Shown here one piece after another: positions 34,100 through 43,264 of a stretch of 64,000 nt of DNA. Each line of letters opens with the position of its first letter. Positions within the stretch are counted from its first letter, which is position 1. Origin of the DNA: Phaeacidiphilus oryzae TH49 (GTDB lineage Bacteria > Actinomycetota > Actinomycetes > Streptomycetales > Streptomycetaceae); NCBI RefSeq assembly GCF_000744815.1, contig NZ_JQMQ01000005.1, positions 5,413,801 to 5,477,800 of the forward strand. Direction: 5' to 3'. The translations under genes were made by a program, and so were the position numbers. A model generated the notes under the pieces. The model had not been told where the DNA came from and did not search any database. It saw only the letters and a list, made by a program, of their open reading frames with translations.

Positions 34100-35155
34100 G
34101 TGCGCGCGTTGACCGTCGTCCCGGGGAAGCCCGGCAGCCTCCACTGCGAGGAGCTGCCCGCGCCCGAGACACCGCCCCCAGGCGAACTCCTGGTGCGCGG
34201 GCTGGCGCTGGGCGTCTGCGGCACGGACCGGGAGATCGCCGGGGGGGACTACGGCTGGGCCCCCTCCGGCCGGGACCGGCTGGTCATCGGCCACGAGTCG
34301 CTGGGCCGGGTGGAGGCCGCCCCGGCGGGCGGCGGATTCAGCCCCGGCGACCTCGTCTGCGGGGTGGTCCGGCGGCCCGATCCGGAGCCCTGCCCGGCCT
34401 GCGCCCGCGGCGAGTTCGACATGTGCCGCAACGGCAGGTACAGCGAGCGCGGCATCAAGGAGCTCGACGGCTACGGCAGTTCGTACTGGACGGTGCCGGC
34501 CGAGTACGCCGTGCGGCTGCCGGAGGAGCTGGCGGACGGCCTGCTGGGGGTGCTCGCGGAACCGGCCAGCGTGGTGGCCAAGGCCTGGGAGCAGGTGGAC
34601 CGGATCGGCGCCCGCTCGGTCTTCGAGCCGCGCCGGGCGCTGGTCGTCGGAGCCGGCCCGATCGGCCTGCTGGCCGCACTGCTGGGGGTCCGCCGGGGCC
34701 TTGAGGTGCATGTCCTCGACCTCGCGACGGACGGCCCCAAGCCGCGCCTGGTGCGGGAGCTGGGCGCCGTCTACCACACCGGACCGCTGGCCGAGGTGGG
34801 CGACCGGCTGCGGCCCGACGTGGTGGTGGAGGCCACCGGCGTCGGGGAGCTGGTCTTCACCGCGATGTCGGTGACGGCCGACTACGGCATCGTCTGCCTG
34901 ACCGGGGTCTCGCCCTCCGGCCGTCCGCTGCCGCTGGACGCGGGGGGCCTGAACCGGGAGATCGTCCTCGCCAACGACGTGGTGGTGGGCTCGGTCAACG
35001 CCAACCAGCGGCACTACGAGGCCGCGGTGGAGGCACTGGCCGAGGCCGACCGGGAGTGGCTGGCCGGGCTGATCACCCGGCGGCTGCCGGCCGAGCGCTG
35101 CGCCGAGGCGTTCGCCAAGCGCCCGGACGACATCAAGACGGTGATCGAGCTGTAG
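34100..35155 (+). CDS. Zinc MDR dehydrogenase, glucose 1-dehydrogenase type
   Basis: 351 residues. Catalytic zinc ligands: Cys in LGVCGTDREI (about 39) and His-Glu in IGHESLGRVE; structural-zinc cysteine set in PCPACARGEFDMC. Rossmann motif VVGAGPIGLLAALLG near residue 178, then a C-terminal domain of the glucose-dehydrogenase type (SVNANQRHYEAAVEAL). It should oxidise glucose or a related aldose to the lactone with NAD(P). GTG start with AGGTGG upstream. Could feed osmolyte or cell-surface sugar chemistry with the neighbouring glycosyltransferase. Confidence 0.88.
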   Translation: MRALTVVPGKPGSLHCEELPAPETPPPGELLVRGLALGVCGTDREIAGGDYGWAPSGRDRLVIGHESLGRVEAAPAGGGFSPGDLVCGVVRRPDPEPCPACARGEFDMCRNGRYSERGIKELDGYGSSYWTVPAEYAVRLPEELADGLLGVLAEPASVVAKAWEQVDRIGARSVFEPRRALVVGAGPIGLLAALLGVRRGLEVHVLDLATDGPKPRLVRELGAVYHTGPLAEVGDRLRPDVVVEATGVGELVFTAMSVTADYGIVCLTGVSPSGRPLPLDAGGLNREIVLANDVVVGSVNANQRHYEAAVEALAEADREWLAGLITRRLPAERCAEAFAKRPDDIKTVIEL

Positions 35156-35214
35156 CCCGCGGAGGCGGAACGGAACGCGCGAGCAGAAAACGAGCGGAGT
35201 ACGCGCGGAACGAG

Positions 35215-35246
35215 CGAGGGGCCCCGGCCGATGCCGGGGCCCCTCG
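35215..35246. terminator. Two-way hairpin terminator
   Basis: CGAGGGGCCCCGGC and its complement (35233-35246), 14 perfect pairs around a four-base CGAT loop, between the dehydrogenase and the convergent glycosyltransferase; 17 bases from the latter's stop codon. Confidence 0.9.
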
Positions 35247-35262
35247 CCGTGCGCCTCCGTCC

Positions 35263-36581
35263 CTACGCGGCCGCCGCCGCTGTCGCGGCCTCGATCCGCT
35301 CCAGATAGAAGCGCTCGGTCTCGGTGGCCACCCGGTCCCAGTCGTGCCGGGCGCAGGCCCGGTCGCGGCCGGCCGTGCCGAGCGCCAGCTGCCAGGAGCT
35401 CCGGTGGAGCACCCGGCGGATCGCCCTGGCCACGAGGTCCGGCCGGCGCGGCGGCACCAGCAGCCCGGTGATCTGGTCCAGCACCAGGTCGCTGAGCGCG
35501 CCCACATCGGTGGCGACCACCGGCACTCCGCAGGCCATCGCCTCCAGCGCGGCCGAACCGCCGGAGTCCCGGTCGGGGGTGCTGACCAGGACGTCGGCGT
35601 CGGCGAGCAGCCGTGGCACGGCCGTGTGGGGTACCGGCCCGAGGAGCTCGACCCGGCCCCGCCGGACGGGCTCGTGGGCCGTGCCGCCGGCCACCGTCAG
35701 CCGGGCCTCGGGGATGGCGCGGATCGCGGCGATGGCCGTGGCCCGGGCGGGCCCGCCGCCGTCCAGGCAGAGCACCCGTGGGGAGTCGGAGCCGTCCGGC
35801 CGGGTGGCGCCGCCGCTCTTCGCCCCGGCCGTGGCCGCCTTGGCCGCCGCAGCCGCCGTGGCGTCCGATTGCGCGCCCTTCCCCGCGCCGGGCTTCGGCT
35901 CGGCCGCCTGCGGGCGCCTGCCGCGCTGCCTGGGCGGCATCGGTACGGCTTCGGGGTGGAACAGCTCGGTGTCCACGCCGGAGGGGATCAGCCGGATGTT
36001 CTCGCGCGGGGCGCCGAGCCGCAGCGCCGCCTCCTCCTCCGCCTCGCTGCGGGCCAGCAGCCCCTGGCTGGTACGGGCCAGCAGTGCGTTCAACCGCCGC
36101 AGCCGGCCGAGCAGTTCGGGGGTCGCGGGGCCCCGCCGACACCGGTGCCGCCGCCGACCGCGCCGGACTCGGCCCGGCCGGTGGCCAGATCCTCCTGCAC
36201 CAACGGGAGATGGGGGGCGACCCGGGCCGCGGCCAGGGCCACCAGGCCGCCGGTGCGCCCGCAGGCGTGGACCACGTCCGGGAGGCCCTCCGCACGCCAG
36301 ATCCGGGTCATCGCCTCGGCCTGGTCCTGGATGTGGTGGAGGGACTCGGCCTCGCTCAGCGGCCGCGGCGGCCCGACCGGAAAGGTGAACACCCTTATCG
36401 GGGAACCGCTTTCGGCGGTGGCCGCCTGGCCGGGTGCGCTTCGCCGGGCGTAGATGTCGACCTGGTGGCCGCGGGCCGCGAGAGCGCGGGCATGGGCCGC
36501 GATCCGATGGACGCGGCCGCCCGGGATCGGCGGTTCGGTGAGCATGGGGTTCACATCGCCGGTGACGACTGCGATCTTCAT
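35263..36581 (-). pseudogene. GT4-type glycosyltransferase, single-base frameshift
   Basis: About 440 residues of a GT-B retaining glycosyltransferase. N-terminal half (from 36581): MKIAVVTGDVNPMLTEPPIP, GGRVHRIAAHARALAARGHQ, VDIYARR, VVHACGRTGGLVAL. C-terminal half: LIPSGVDTELFHPE, then the donor site DRDSGGSAALEAMACGVPVV and ITGLLVPPRRPDLVARAI. The halves are in different frames, meeting at GGGGCCCC (36127-36134); one more base there gives GVGGAPATPELLGRLRRLNALL uninterrupted on the coding strand. Ala/Lys-rich linker near residue 290. ATG with GGGAGG five bases upstream. Likely modifies a lipid or polysaccharide. Probably intact in the organism. Confidence 0.83.
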
Positions 36582-36619
36582 CGGACCTCCCTTGGATTGT
36601 CTCGACGCCACTTGTGCGC

Positions 36620-36645
36620 CTAACCGTGCCCGGAAACCCCGAAAC
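36620..36645 (-). promoter_or_regulatory. SigB-type promoter candidate: glycosyltransferase
   Basis: On the minus strand GTTT (complement of 36642-36645), 16 bases, GGTTAG (complement of 36620-36625). Leader of about 35 bases. Confidence 0.35.
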
Positions 36646-36663
36646 CGGTGGGCGCCATGGCGT

Positions 36664-36689
36664 GTTTCCCTTTCCCGGGGGCGGGGCAG
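36664..36689 (+). promoter_or_regulatory. SigB-type promoter candidate: whiB-like gene at 36820
   Basis: GTTT (36664-36667), 16 bases, GGGCAG (36684-36689). The -10 lies in a GC hairpin (36677-36697). Further down, CGACGAATCCGC is repeated in tandem at about 36711. Confidence 0.35.
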
Positions 36690-36819
36690 CCGCCCCCCGA
36701 AGTCGGTTTGCGACGAATCCGCCGACGAATCCGCAGGGGGCCGTGGTCCGCCCCCGTACGCCCTCACGACGAGGCCCGGCGGGGCCGTGTCCGCCCCGCC
36801 GCCAGGGAGGAGAAGGCAG

Positions 36820-37140
36820 ATGTGGAGAAGTGACCCCACCTGCCTCGGCGCCCGCATCACACCCAGGACTCCGGAGTGCCGTGACTGGCGGGACCTGGCG
36901 GCCTGTATCGGGCAGGATCCGGAGCTGTTCTTCCCGATCGGCACCCACGGGCTGGACCGCCGGCAGACCGAGGCGGCGAAGGCCGTGTGCGCGCAGTGCC
37001 CGGTCAGTTCGGAGTGCCTGGACTGGGCGCTGCGCACCGGCCAGGCGGCCGGCATCTGGGGCGGCGCCACCGAGGACGAGCGCCGGGCGCTGCGCCGCCG
37101 GCTGCTGCGCTCGATGCAGCGGCGGCAGCAGCAGCAGTGA
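36820..37140 (+). CDS. WhiB-family iron-sulfur regulator, second copy
   Basis: 106 residues. Cysteine set LAACIGQDPELFFP, then VCAQCPVSSECLDWAL (CxxCxxxxxC), the turn AAGIWGGATEDERRAL and a basic, Gln-rich end (RRRLLRSMQRRQQQQ). An extra cysteine pair sits in the N-terminal extension (PTCLG, PECRD). Probably binds [4Fe-4S] and interacts with a sigma factor. The ATG at 36820 has GGGAGGAGAAGG just upstream. It converges on the sigma factor gene, a suggestive pairing. Confidence 0.92.
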   Translation: MWRSDPTCLGARITPRTPECRDWRDLAACIGQDPELFFPIGTHGLDRRQTEAAKAVCAQCPVSSECLDWALRTGQAAGIWGGATEDERRALRRRLLRSMQRRQQQQ

Positions 37141-37246
37141 CGTACCGTCGGCCCGCTGGGGAGCGCGACGCGCTCCCGGCGCCCCCGGTGCCCTCAGCGC
37201 TCCCAGCGTCGACAGCGCCGATCGCGCTGAGGCCGAAGGCGCTGGG

Positions 37247-37293
37247 GGCCGCCGCCGGCTCTGTCGAGCCTGTCGAGCCCTTCGGCGGCGGCC
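37247..37293. terminator. Hairpin between whiB-like and sigma factor genes
   Basis: GGCCGCCGCCG (37247-37257) pairs perfectly with CGGCGGCGGCC (37283-37293) around a 25-base loop that contains GTCGAGCC twice. Shared terminator of two convergent genes. Confidence 0.7.
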
Positions 37294-37335
37294 GTCCGTC
37301 CGACGAGCCGCCAGGAGCCTGACGGCCTCAGGACC

Positions 37336-38226
37336 TCAGGAGGCCTGGAGTTCCTTGCGGAGGTCGTCGAGGACGCCCATCAGCAGCCGGGAGACGTGCA
37401 TCTGGGAGATGCCGATCTGCTCGGCGATCTCCGACTGGGTCAGGTTGCCCCAGAACCGCAGGGCGACTATCCGCTGCTCCCTCGGCGGCAGCCGGTCCAG
37501 CAGCGGGGCCACCGACTCCTCGAACTCGACCATGGCGAGCCCGCCGTCGTCGCTGCCCAGCCGGTCCATGATGGGCGAGCCGGGGGAGTCCTCGTCCTCG
37601 CCGAGGGCGTCCAGCGAGCGCGCGTGGTACACCCGGGCGGCCTCCTGACCCTCCGTCACCTCCTCGGCGGAGATCCGGAGTTGGCGGCCGACCTCGTCGG
37701 GCGTGGGCGGGCGGCCCAGGGTCTGCTCCAGCCGGTCGGAGGTCCGCACCACGGACAGGTAGCGCTCCTGGAGGGCCCGGGTCACCCGGACCGGCCAGGA
37801 GGTGTCCCGGAAGAAGCGCTTCATCTCCCCGCTGATGGTCGGCAGGGCGAAGGTGGGGAACTCCACTCCCCGCTCCGGATCGAAGGCGTCCACCGCCTTG
37901 ATCAGGCCCACCGTTCCGACCTGCACGATGTCCTCATGCGCCTCGGAGCGGTGCCGGTAGCGGGAGGCGGCGAACCGGACCAGCGGCAGATTGATCTCGA
38001 TGAGGAGGGCGCGGACGTCCTCGTGTTCGGGGCTACCCGGTTCGAGTGCCTTCAGCCGGCCGAAGAGCTGGTCGCTCAGGCGGCGGGCCTCGGTTTTGCC
38101 CATCCGGCGCAGGCGCTCCTGGGAGAAGTGCGGTACGCCCGTTCCGGGGAGCACCGTCTCCTCATCGACCCCCCCATCGCCGTCTGTGGCGGGCAGACTC
38201 GGGCTGCGCTGCAGGGTGCGGGTCAT
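37336..38226 (-). CDS. RNA polymerase sigma factor, SigB/SigF/SigG family
   Basis: 296 residues, a group 3 sigma factor. Region 2 runs about 75-145: INLPLVRFAASRYRHRSEAH, EDIVQVGTVGLIKAVDAFDP, GVEFPTFALPTISGEMKRFF. Region 3 holds RPPTPDEVGRQLRISAEEV; region 4 holds LPPREQRIVALRFWGNLTQS and the helix-turn-helix EIAEQIGISQMHVSRLLMG. Members direct stress, osmotic and sporulation genes and are normally held by an anti-sigma kinase; none is encoded beside this gene. GAGGAGG before the ATG. A GTTT-N15-GGCAAG element upstream hints at autoregulation. Many such elements lie across the window. Confidence 0.94.
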   Translation of the reverse strand: MTRTLQRSPSLPATDGDGGVDEETVLPGTGVPHFSQERLRRMGKTEARRLSDQLFGRLKALEPGSPEHEDVRALLIEINLPLVRFAASRYRHRSEAHEDIVQVGTVGLIKAVDAFDPERGVEFPTFALPTISGEMKRFFRDTSWPVRVTRALQERYLSVVRTSDRLEQTLGRPPTPDEVGRQLRISAEEVTEGQEAARVYHARSLDALGEDEDSPGSPIMDRLGSDDGGLAMVEFEESVAPLLDRLPPREQRIVALRFWGNLTQSEIAEQIGISQMHVSRLLMGVLDDLRKELQAS

Positions 38227-38274
38227 TCTCGACCTCCTCTGGAGGCTTGGGCAGGGTCTGGGCCTGCCCTTCGC

Positions 38275-38299
38275 CTTGCCGCCGCGGAGATCGGAAAAC
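38275..38299 (-). promoter_or_regulatory. Weak SigB-type promoter candidate of the sigma factor gene
   Basis: On the minus strand GTTT (complement of 38296-38299), 15 bases, GGCAAG (complement of 38275-38280); one mismatch from a GGGAAG-like -10. Confidence 0.3.
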
Positions 38300-38331
38300 C
38301 GGTGCGGGGGTGACGATCTGCCGCCGGCCCC

Positions 38332-39456
38332 CTAGGCGGTGCGGTACTCCTCGGCGGTCTGCGGGCGAAGCCGCAGGCCGAGGCCGGGTGCGCCGTCCGC
38401 CCCGGGGCGCAGGACGCCGCCGTCGGGGGAGAGCGCGCCCTCGAAGAGCATCGCCTCGATCCGCGCGTGGTCGTGGAACCACTCCAGATGCCGGAGGTTG
38501 GGGACGGCGGCCGCCACGCTCGCGTGGACATGCGGGGCGCCGTGTCCGGAGAGCTCGAGTCCGAGCCCCTCGGCGACCGCCGCCGCGCGCAGCCACACGG
38601 TGAGCCCGCCGCAGCGGGTGGCGTCCGCCTGCAGGCAGTCCACCGCGCCGGAGGAGGCCATCCTGGTCAGCCCGGGAAGGTCCCAGCCGTACTCGCCGGC
38701 GGCCACGTCCGGCCGGACGAGCTCGCGCACCTCGCGCAGCCCGGCCAGGTCGTCGGAGGAGACCGGTTCCTCGAACCAGGCCACCCGGTAGGGCTCCAGG
38801 GCGTGGGAGACCCGGACCGCCTGCTTGCGCGAGTAGCCGCCGTTGGCGTCCACGTAGAGCTCGGTGTCCTCGCCGACCACCTCGCGGGCCAGCCGGGTGC
38901 GCTCCAGATCGCGGTCCTCGCGGCCGCCCCAGCCCTCGCCGATCTTGATCTTCACCCGGGGGATCCCCTGCTCCCCGACCCAGCCCTCCAGCTGCCGGGC
39001 CAGCCGCTCGTCTCCGTAGCTGGTGAAGCCGCCGCTGCCGTAGACCGGGACGTCTTCGCGGACCCGGCCGAAGAGGCGGGCCAGCGGCACCCCCAGGATC
39101 CGCGCCTTCAGGTCCCACAGGGCGATGTCGACGGCGGACACCGCCTCCGCGCCCATCCCCGGGCGCCCGTCGTTGCGCAGGGCGGTCGCCATCGCCGCGT
39201 TGGCGCCCGGCACGTCCATCGCGTCCCGGCCGAGCACCGCCTCGGTCAGCCGGCCGGTCACCACCCGGGCCACCGCCGGGGAGCCGTAGGTCCAGCCGAT
39301 TCCGGAGTGCCCTGCGGCGACCACCTCGACCAGCACCATGGTGGTCACGTCCCAGTCGAGGGTGGCGTCGCTCTCGGGCGCGTCGGTGGGGATGGCGTGA
39401 ATCGTCGCCCGCAGCGCCTCGACCACCGGTTCGCCGATGAGTTGACGCATCGTCAT
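38332..39456 (-). CDS. Enolase-superfamily (mandelate racemase-like) enzyme
   Basis: 374 residues. N-terminal capping domain, then the barrel: acid/base lysines in PRVKIKIGEGW (about 168-172), metal ligands Asp in YVDANGGYS, Glu in WFEEPVSSDD and Glu in AAGEYGWD, and the partner His in LSGHGAPHVH. The KxK plus His set is typical of MLE/MR-type sugar-acid dehydratases or racemases; the substrate cannot be told. ATG at 39456 (or 39450). It is followed by the sigma factor gene on the same strand after 105 bases. Confidence 0.9.
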   Translation of the reverse strand: MTMRQLIGEPVVEALRATIHAIPTDAPESDATLDWDVTTMVLVEVVAAGHSGIGWTYGSPAVARVVTGRLTEAVLGRDAMDVPGANAAMATALRNDGRPGMGAEAVSAVDIALWDLKARILGVPLARLFGRVREDVPVYGSGGFTSYGDERLARQLEGWVGEQGIPRVKIKIGEGWGGREDRDLERTRLAREVVGEDTELYVDANGGYSRKQAVRVSHALEPYRVAWFEEPVSSDDLAGLREVRELVRPDVAAGEYGWDLPGLTRMASSGAVDCLQADATRCGGLTVWLRAAAVAEGLGLELSGHGAPHVHASVAAAVPNLRHLEWFHDHARIEAMLFEGALSPDGGVLRPGADGAPGLGLRLRPQTAEEYRTA

Positions 39457-39611
39457 ACCGTGTTCCTCTTCTCCTTACCGTGTCGCAGCTGCCCCGGAGA
39501 CGGGTGAGGTCGTCCCGGCGTATCACCGTTCAGCGAACGGGGAAACCCTTACCCGTCTGTTACCCCTGGCGGAACACCGCGGTGGGGCCGTCCCAGCCGG
39601 GCGGTGCCGCC

Positions 39612-41504
39612 TCAGCCCAGCAGTACGGTCACGGCGAGCAGCGCAGCCGCGCCGGTCGCCCACCACAGCACGTAGTCGCCGAGGTGCCCGGAGTGCAGCC
39701 GGCGCAGCGGGCTGAGCGCCCGAATGCCGGTGAGCAGCACCGCCCGCACCGCGTCGGGACGGCGCAGCACCGCCCCCAGCGCCAGGGCCGCGGCCAGCCC
39801 GGCGGAGGCCAGGCCGAGCAGTAGCCCCGGAACGTCCCACGACGAGGGGGGAGGAGTCAAACGCGGTGCCGGCAGCCCGAACACCGAGGCCACCGAGGCC
39901 GCCCGGGACACTAGGACGGGACCCCCCGAGGCGACCGCCCGGGCCGCCGCCGGTACCACCCCCAGCACGAGGGCCCCGGCCAGCAGCACCCCGCAGACCG
40001 GCACCATGGTGCGCGGGATCCGCCGTCGGGGCTCCTCCGTGACCTCGGGCTCCTCGCCCTCCCCGGTGATCTCCGGGCCCGGCTCGTAGACCGCGCCGAT
40101 CCGGGTGGTGGACGGGTCCGGTCCGGCGCCGGTGAAGATCCGCAGCCCGGCGCGGAGGATCGCGCCCCCGGTCACCGCCGAGACCACCACGCACAGCGCC
40201 GAGACCCCGGCGGCCCAGCCGGCGCCCCACCATCCGGCCGGCCGGGCCGTGCTCGCCGCGCTCTCCAGCAGCGCCTTGCCCAGCGCGCTGCCGAACGGCG
40301 GCAGCCCGGCCAGCGCCAGCCCGGCGAGCCCGAAGAGGATGCCCACCCACGGAAGTTCACGGCCCCGGCCGCGCAGCCCCCATTCGTCCACCGAGCCGTG
40401 CCGGTCCAGCAGCACCCCGGTCAGCCCGAAGAGGGCGGCCTTGGCGCCGGCGTGCCCGGCCACGTAGACCAGCACCGCGCCGGCCGAGTCCGGGCCGAGC
40501 AGCCCGAGGCCGAGGAGGAACAACCCGCTGTGCGCCACGGTGGAGAACGCCAGCAGCCGCTTGAGGTGCCGCTGCGCCCAGCACATCGCCGCGCCCACCA
40601 GCGCGGTGAGCGCTCCGGCGACGATCAGCACCGCGCTGAACGCCGCCCTGTCCACCCCGCCCGGTCCGGAGAACACCGTCCAGTAGACCCGGGCGGTGCC
40701 GTACGCGCCCAGCTCCACCATCACGCCGGAGAGCAGCATGCAGACCGGTGTCGGGGCCACCGCGTGGGCGTCCGCCAGCCAGAAGTGGAAGGGCGCTATG
40801 GCCGCCTTGACCAGGAAGCCGACCGTCACCAGTACGAAGGCGACCAGCACCGGCGCCCGCGAGGTGCCGGCCCCCGGGTGCGCCAGCTGCTCCCCGATCG
40901 CCGCCATCCCCAGCTCGCCGGTACGGGCGTAGAGCAGCCCGACGCCGATCAGCGCGCCGTACGCGGCAAGGGAGTTGATCACACCGAAGATCAGCGCGCC
41001 CTGCACCGGGCGCGGGTCCTCCACCCGGAAGCCGGTGAGCGCCACCGCCGCCGTCCCCATCAGCTCGAAGAAGACGAAGGCGTCGAAGAGGTCCGCGGTG
41101 AGCGCGAACCCGCACATCCCCGCCTCGAAGAGCAGCACCAGCGCCGGGAACGAGCCCCGGTGCTCGCGCGGCGGCTCGTCGAAGTACCGCCAGGAGTAGG
41201 CGATCACGGCCAGCACCAGGACGCCCGCCAGCAGGGCGAAGCCGGCCCCGGCCCGGTCCGCGGTCAGCGCGATGCCCACGGACTCGCCGTGCCGCGGCTC
41301 CCAGCCGCCGACGAAGACCGAGACCGGCCCCCGGCCGCAGCGCCACCAGAGCACCCCGAGCACCACCGCCTCGGCCAGCGTCCAGGCGCCGGCCGTCACG
41401 TCCAGCAGGATCCTGGGCAGCCAGCGGCCGACGGCCGCCAGCAGCGCAGCGCCGAGCAGCGGCAGGGCCACGCCGAGTTGCAGGAGTACCGAGGAGTCCG
41501 CCAC
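39612..41504 (-). CDS. mrpD: Antiporter proton-pumping subunit, MrpD/NuoN-like
   Basis: 630 residues, about 16 helices, of the complex-I/Mrp ND-type family. Core features: [19 protein letters not shown] with the conserved helix-5 glutamate, and the lysine helix [20 protein letters not shown] with [21 protein letters not shown] broken helix follows ([16 protein letters not shown]). It is the only large pump subunit in this seven-gene set; a separate MrpA N-terminal pump is absent. GTG start, six bases after the mrpC stop. Last gene of the operon. Confidence 0.9.
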   Translation of the reverse strand: MADSSVLLQLGVALPLLGAALLAAVGRWLPRILLDVTAGAWTLAEAVVLGVLWWRCGRGPVSVFVGGWEPRHGESVGIALTADRAGAGFALLAGVLVLAVIAYSWRYFDEPPREHRGSFPALVLLFEAGMCGFALTADLFDAFVFFELMGTAAVALTGFRVEDPRPVQGALIFGVINSLAAYGALIGVGLLYARTGELGMAAIGEQLAHPGAGTSRAPVLVAFVLVTVGFLVKAAIAPFHFWLADAHAVAPTPVCMLLSGVMVELGAYGTARVYWTVFSGPGGVDRAAFSAVLIVAGALTALVGAAMCWAQRHLKRLLAFSTVAHSGLFLLGLGLLGPDSAGAVLVYVAGHAGAKAALFGLTGVLLDRHGSVDEWGLRGRGRELPWVGILFGLAGLALAGLPPFGSALGKALLESAASTARPAGWWGAGWAAGVSALCVVVSAVTGGAILRAGLRIFTGAGPDPSTTRIGAVYEPGPEITGEGEEPEVTEEPRRRIPRTMVPVCGVLLAGALVLGVVPAAARAVASGGPVLVSRAASVASVFGLPAPRLTPPPSSWDVPGLLLGLASAGLAAALALGAVLRRPDAVRAVLLTGIRALSPLRRLHSGHLGDYVLWWATGAAALLAVTVLLG

Positions 41505-41510
41505 CCCCGC

Positions 41511-41870
41511 TCAGCCCCGCAGACCGGTGAGCTCGTCCGGGTCCACCGTGCCGTGGCCCTTGCGGATCTGGATGGCCAGCGCCAGCAGCAGCGCCGTCAC
41601 GGTCGCGCCGACCACGATGTCGGTCAGCGTCAGCGCCTGCACCACCGGGTCGACCACCGGCCGGCTGCCCGGCGGCATGTCGCCGAAGACCGGGGCGGAG
41701 GCGCCGGCCCGGTAGCCGATCCCCAGCAGCAGCACATAGGTCGAGGACTGGGCCACCGCCAGGCAGCCCACCGCCTGCACCAGGTTGCGGCTGACCGTCA
41801 GGCCGCGCACCCCGGCCAGGAAGATCCATGCCGCGGCGGCGAACCACAGCAGCGTCAAGGCCCGGCTCAT
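41511..41870 (-). CDS. mrpC: Antiporter subunit MrpC (NuoK-like)
   Basis: 119 residues, three helices, NuoK/MrpC family. The third helix region DPVVQALTLTDIVVGATVTA, with the family sequence 'PvpQALvLTaIVI', is clear. ATG overlapping the mrpB stop by four bases. Part of the membrane cation/proton antiporter. Confidence 0.9.
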   Translation of the reverse strand: MSRALTLLWFAAAAWIFLAGVRGLTVSRNLVQAVGCLAVAQSSTYVLLLGIGYRAGASAPVFGDMPPGSRPVVDPVVQALTLTDIVVGATVTALLLALAIQIRKGHGTVDPDELTGLRG

Positions 41871-42622
41871 CCCTCGCCCTCCGTCGTCTCTTCCCCGGCG
41901 TCGTCCAACTCGACGGCCTGCTCCAGGAATCCGGCCAGCAGCACCACCACGCCCGAGGCCACCGCCACGCCGACCGCCGCGTTCAGCACCCCCACCAGAC
42001 CGCCGGAGGCCAGCTGCCCGAAGGCGCCCAGCGGCAGCACGTTCTTCAGATACGCGGCGCAGCAGGCGAGTCCGGCCAGGCCGAGCCCGGCGAACGAGCC
42101 CGCCGCGACCGCCTCCGCGGACTCCAGCACCACGAGCGGCCGCAGCCGGCGCAGCACCCGGTAGTCGGCCGCGACGTAGGCCACGTGCAGCCCGCTGGCC
42201 AGCACCACCCCGCCCTGGAACCCGCCGCCGGGCGTGACCGCCCCGTGCGCCACCACATACACCCCGGTCAGCAGCGCCACCGGGAGCAGCCCGACCCCGA
42301 ACAACCGGGTGGACGGCAGGACGTAGCCGGCCCGGGGGGTGTGCCGGCGTTCCCCGCGCACCTGGCGGAGCAGCACCACCGCCCCCAGCACGGCGGCGAA
42401 GAGGATCGACTCCTCGCCGAGGGTGTCCAGCGCCCGCTGGTCGAAGTTGATCGAGGAGACCGCGTTCGAGGTGTGCTGCCGCAGCGCGGCCGCCACCGAG
42501 CGGGCCCCGTACGGATGCCGGTCGGTGCCCAGCACCGGGAGCTCCGCTCCGCACCACACCAGGCCGGCGGCGAGCACCGCGGCCGGAAGCAGCAGCAGGC
42601 GGCCCCGCCGGCGGGCGTTCAC
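41867..42622 (-). CDS. mrpB: Antiporter subunit MrpB with an MbhE-like N-terminal part
   Basis: 251 residues. About 1-100 resembles the MrpA C-terminal / MbhE module (SNAVSSINFDQRALDTLGEE, SILFAAVLGAVVLLR). From about 110 the MnhB domain follows, with GVYVVAHGAVTPGGGFQGGV and VLASGLHVAYVAAD. The two modules are separate genes in archaeal Mbh operons (mbhE, mbhF) and here are fused. GTG start overlapping the DUF4040 gene stop by four bases. Confidence 0.88.
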   Translation of the reverse strand: MNARRRGRLLLLPAAVLAAGLVWCGAELPVLGTDRHPYGARSVAAALRQHTSNAVSSINFDQRALDTLGEESILFAAVLGAVVLLRQVRGERRHTPRAGYVLPSTRLFGVGLLPVALLTGVYVVAHGAVTPGGGFQGGVVLASGLHVAYVAADYRVLRRLRPLVVLESAEAVAAGSFAGLGLAGLACCAAYLKNVLPLGAFGQLASGGLVGVLNAAVGVAVASGVVVLLAGFLEQAVELDDAGEETTEGEG

Positions 42623-42939
42623 CGGCGGCCGCCGTTCCGCCCGGAGGCACCGCCGCCGCTGCCGCCGCTGCCGCCGCCGTCGCGGCTGCGCGCCCGGCGG
42701 ATCTTGCGTACGGTCAGCAGGATCAGCAGCGGGGTCACCACGGTTCCCACGCCCAGCTGGGAGAGCGCCACGTCGGGCGCCTGGACCAGCAGGAAGAGCA
42801 GGGACAGCGCGAGCCCGAGCCCGGCGAGCACCACCGCCTGGCGGCTCGGGTCGCGGGTCCGCGCGGCGGCCGTGGCCATGCCGACGACCAGCACCAGTGC
42901 CACCATGACCAGCAGATAGCCGAACTGACTCTGCGTCAT
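42619..42939 (-). CDS. DUF4040/MbhD-like antiporter subunit (MrpA C-terminal module)
   Basis: 106 residues, three helices and a Gly/Ser/Arg-rich tail. AVVLAGLGLALSLLFLLVQA, PDVALSQLGVGTVVTPLLIL and LTVRKIRR match the MbhD/DUF4040 module, which in classical Mrp systems is the C-terminal part of MrpA. Here it is free, as in Mbh-type hydrogenase antiporter modules. ATG, 16 bases after mrpG. Confidence 0.87.
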   Translation of the reverse strand: MTQSQFGYLLVMVALVLVVGMATAAARTRDPSRQAVVLAGLGLALSLLFLLVQAPDVALSQLGVGTVVTPLLILLTVRKIRRARSRDGGGSGGSGGGASGRNGGRR

Positions 42940-42955
42940 GTCCGAGATCCCCCGT

Positions 42956-43264
42956 TCACTCCGGCGAGTCCTCCGTCTCCACCCCGGCCCGCTGAGCCGC
43001 CACCCGGGCGATCGCCGAACCGGTCACCGGGCCGCCGGCCGCCAGCAGCACCCCGATCACCACGAGCTTCACCGCGCCGCGGCCCGGTCCGGTGTCGAAC
43101 GCCGCCGCCAGCGCCACCAGCGGGGCGCCCAGCGACGCGGCCGGGGTCAGTGCGTGGAGGCGGTCGAAGGGCGCGGGCAGCCGCAGCAGCGCGAACGCGG
43201 ACAGCAGCAGCACCCCGCAGCCGGCCGTCATCAGTACCAGCACGGCGATATGACCGCCCGTCAC
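42956..43264 (-). CDS. mrpG: Antiporter subunit MrpG
   Basis: 102 residues, three helices. ALLRLPAPFDRLHALTPAAS (family 'lRlPDfytRlHA') and AVKLVVIGVLLAAGGPVTGS place it in MnhG/PhaG. GTG start overlapping the mrpF stop by four bases. Needed for assembly of Mrp complexes. Confidence 0.9.
   Translation of the reverse strand: MTGGHIAVLVLMTAGCGVLLLSAFALLRLPAPFDRLHALTPAASLGAPLVALAAAFDTGPGRGAVKLVVIGVLLAAGGPVTGSAIARVAAQRAGVETEDSPE

Noticed and set aside
33095-36295. 1066-codon minus-strand frame over the gvpK to glycosyltransferase region
   Set aside because: Proline/arginine-rich translation with no family resemblance; shadows real genes on both strands.
39457-39611. SigB-type element GTTT-N15-GGTGAT before the enolase-superfamily gene
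   Set aside because: Spacing fits, but the -10 has two mismatches; too weak to list.
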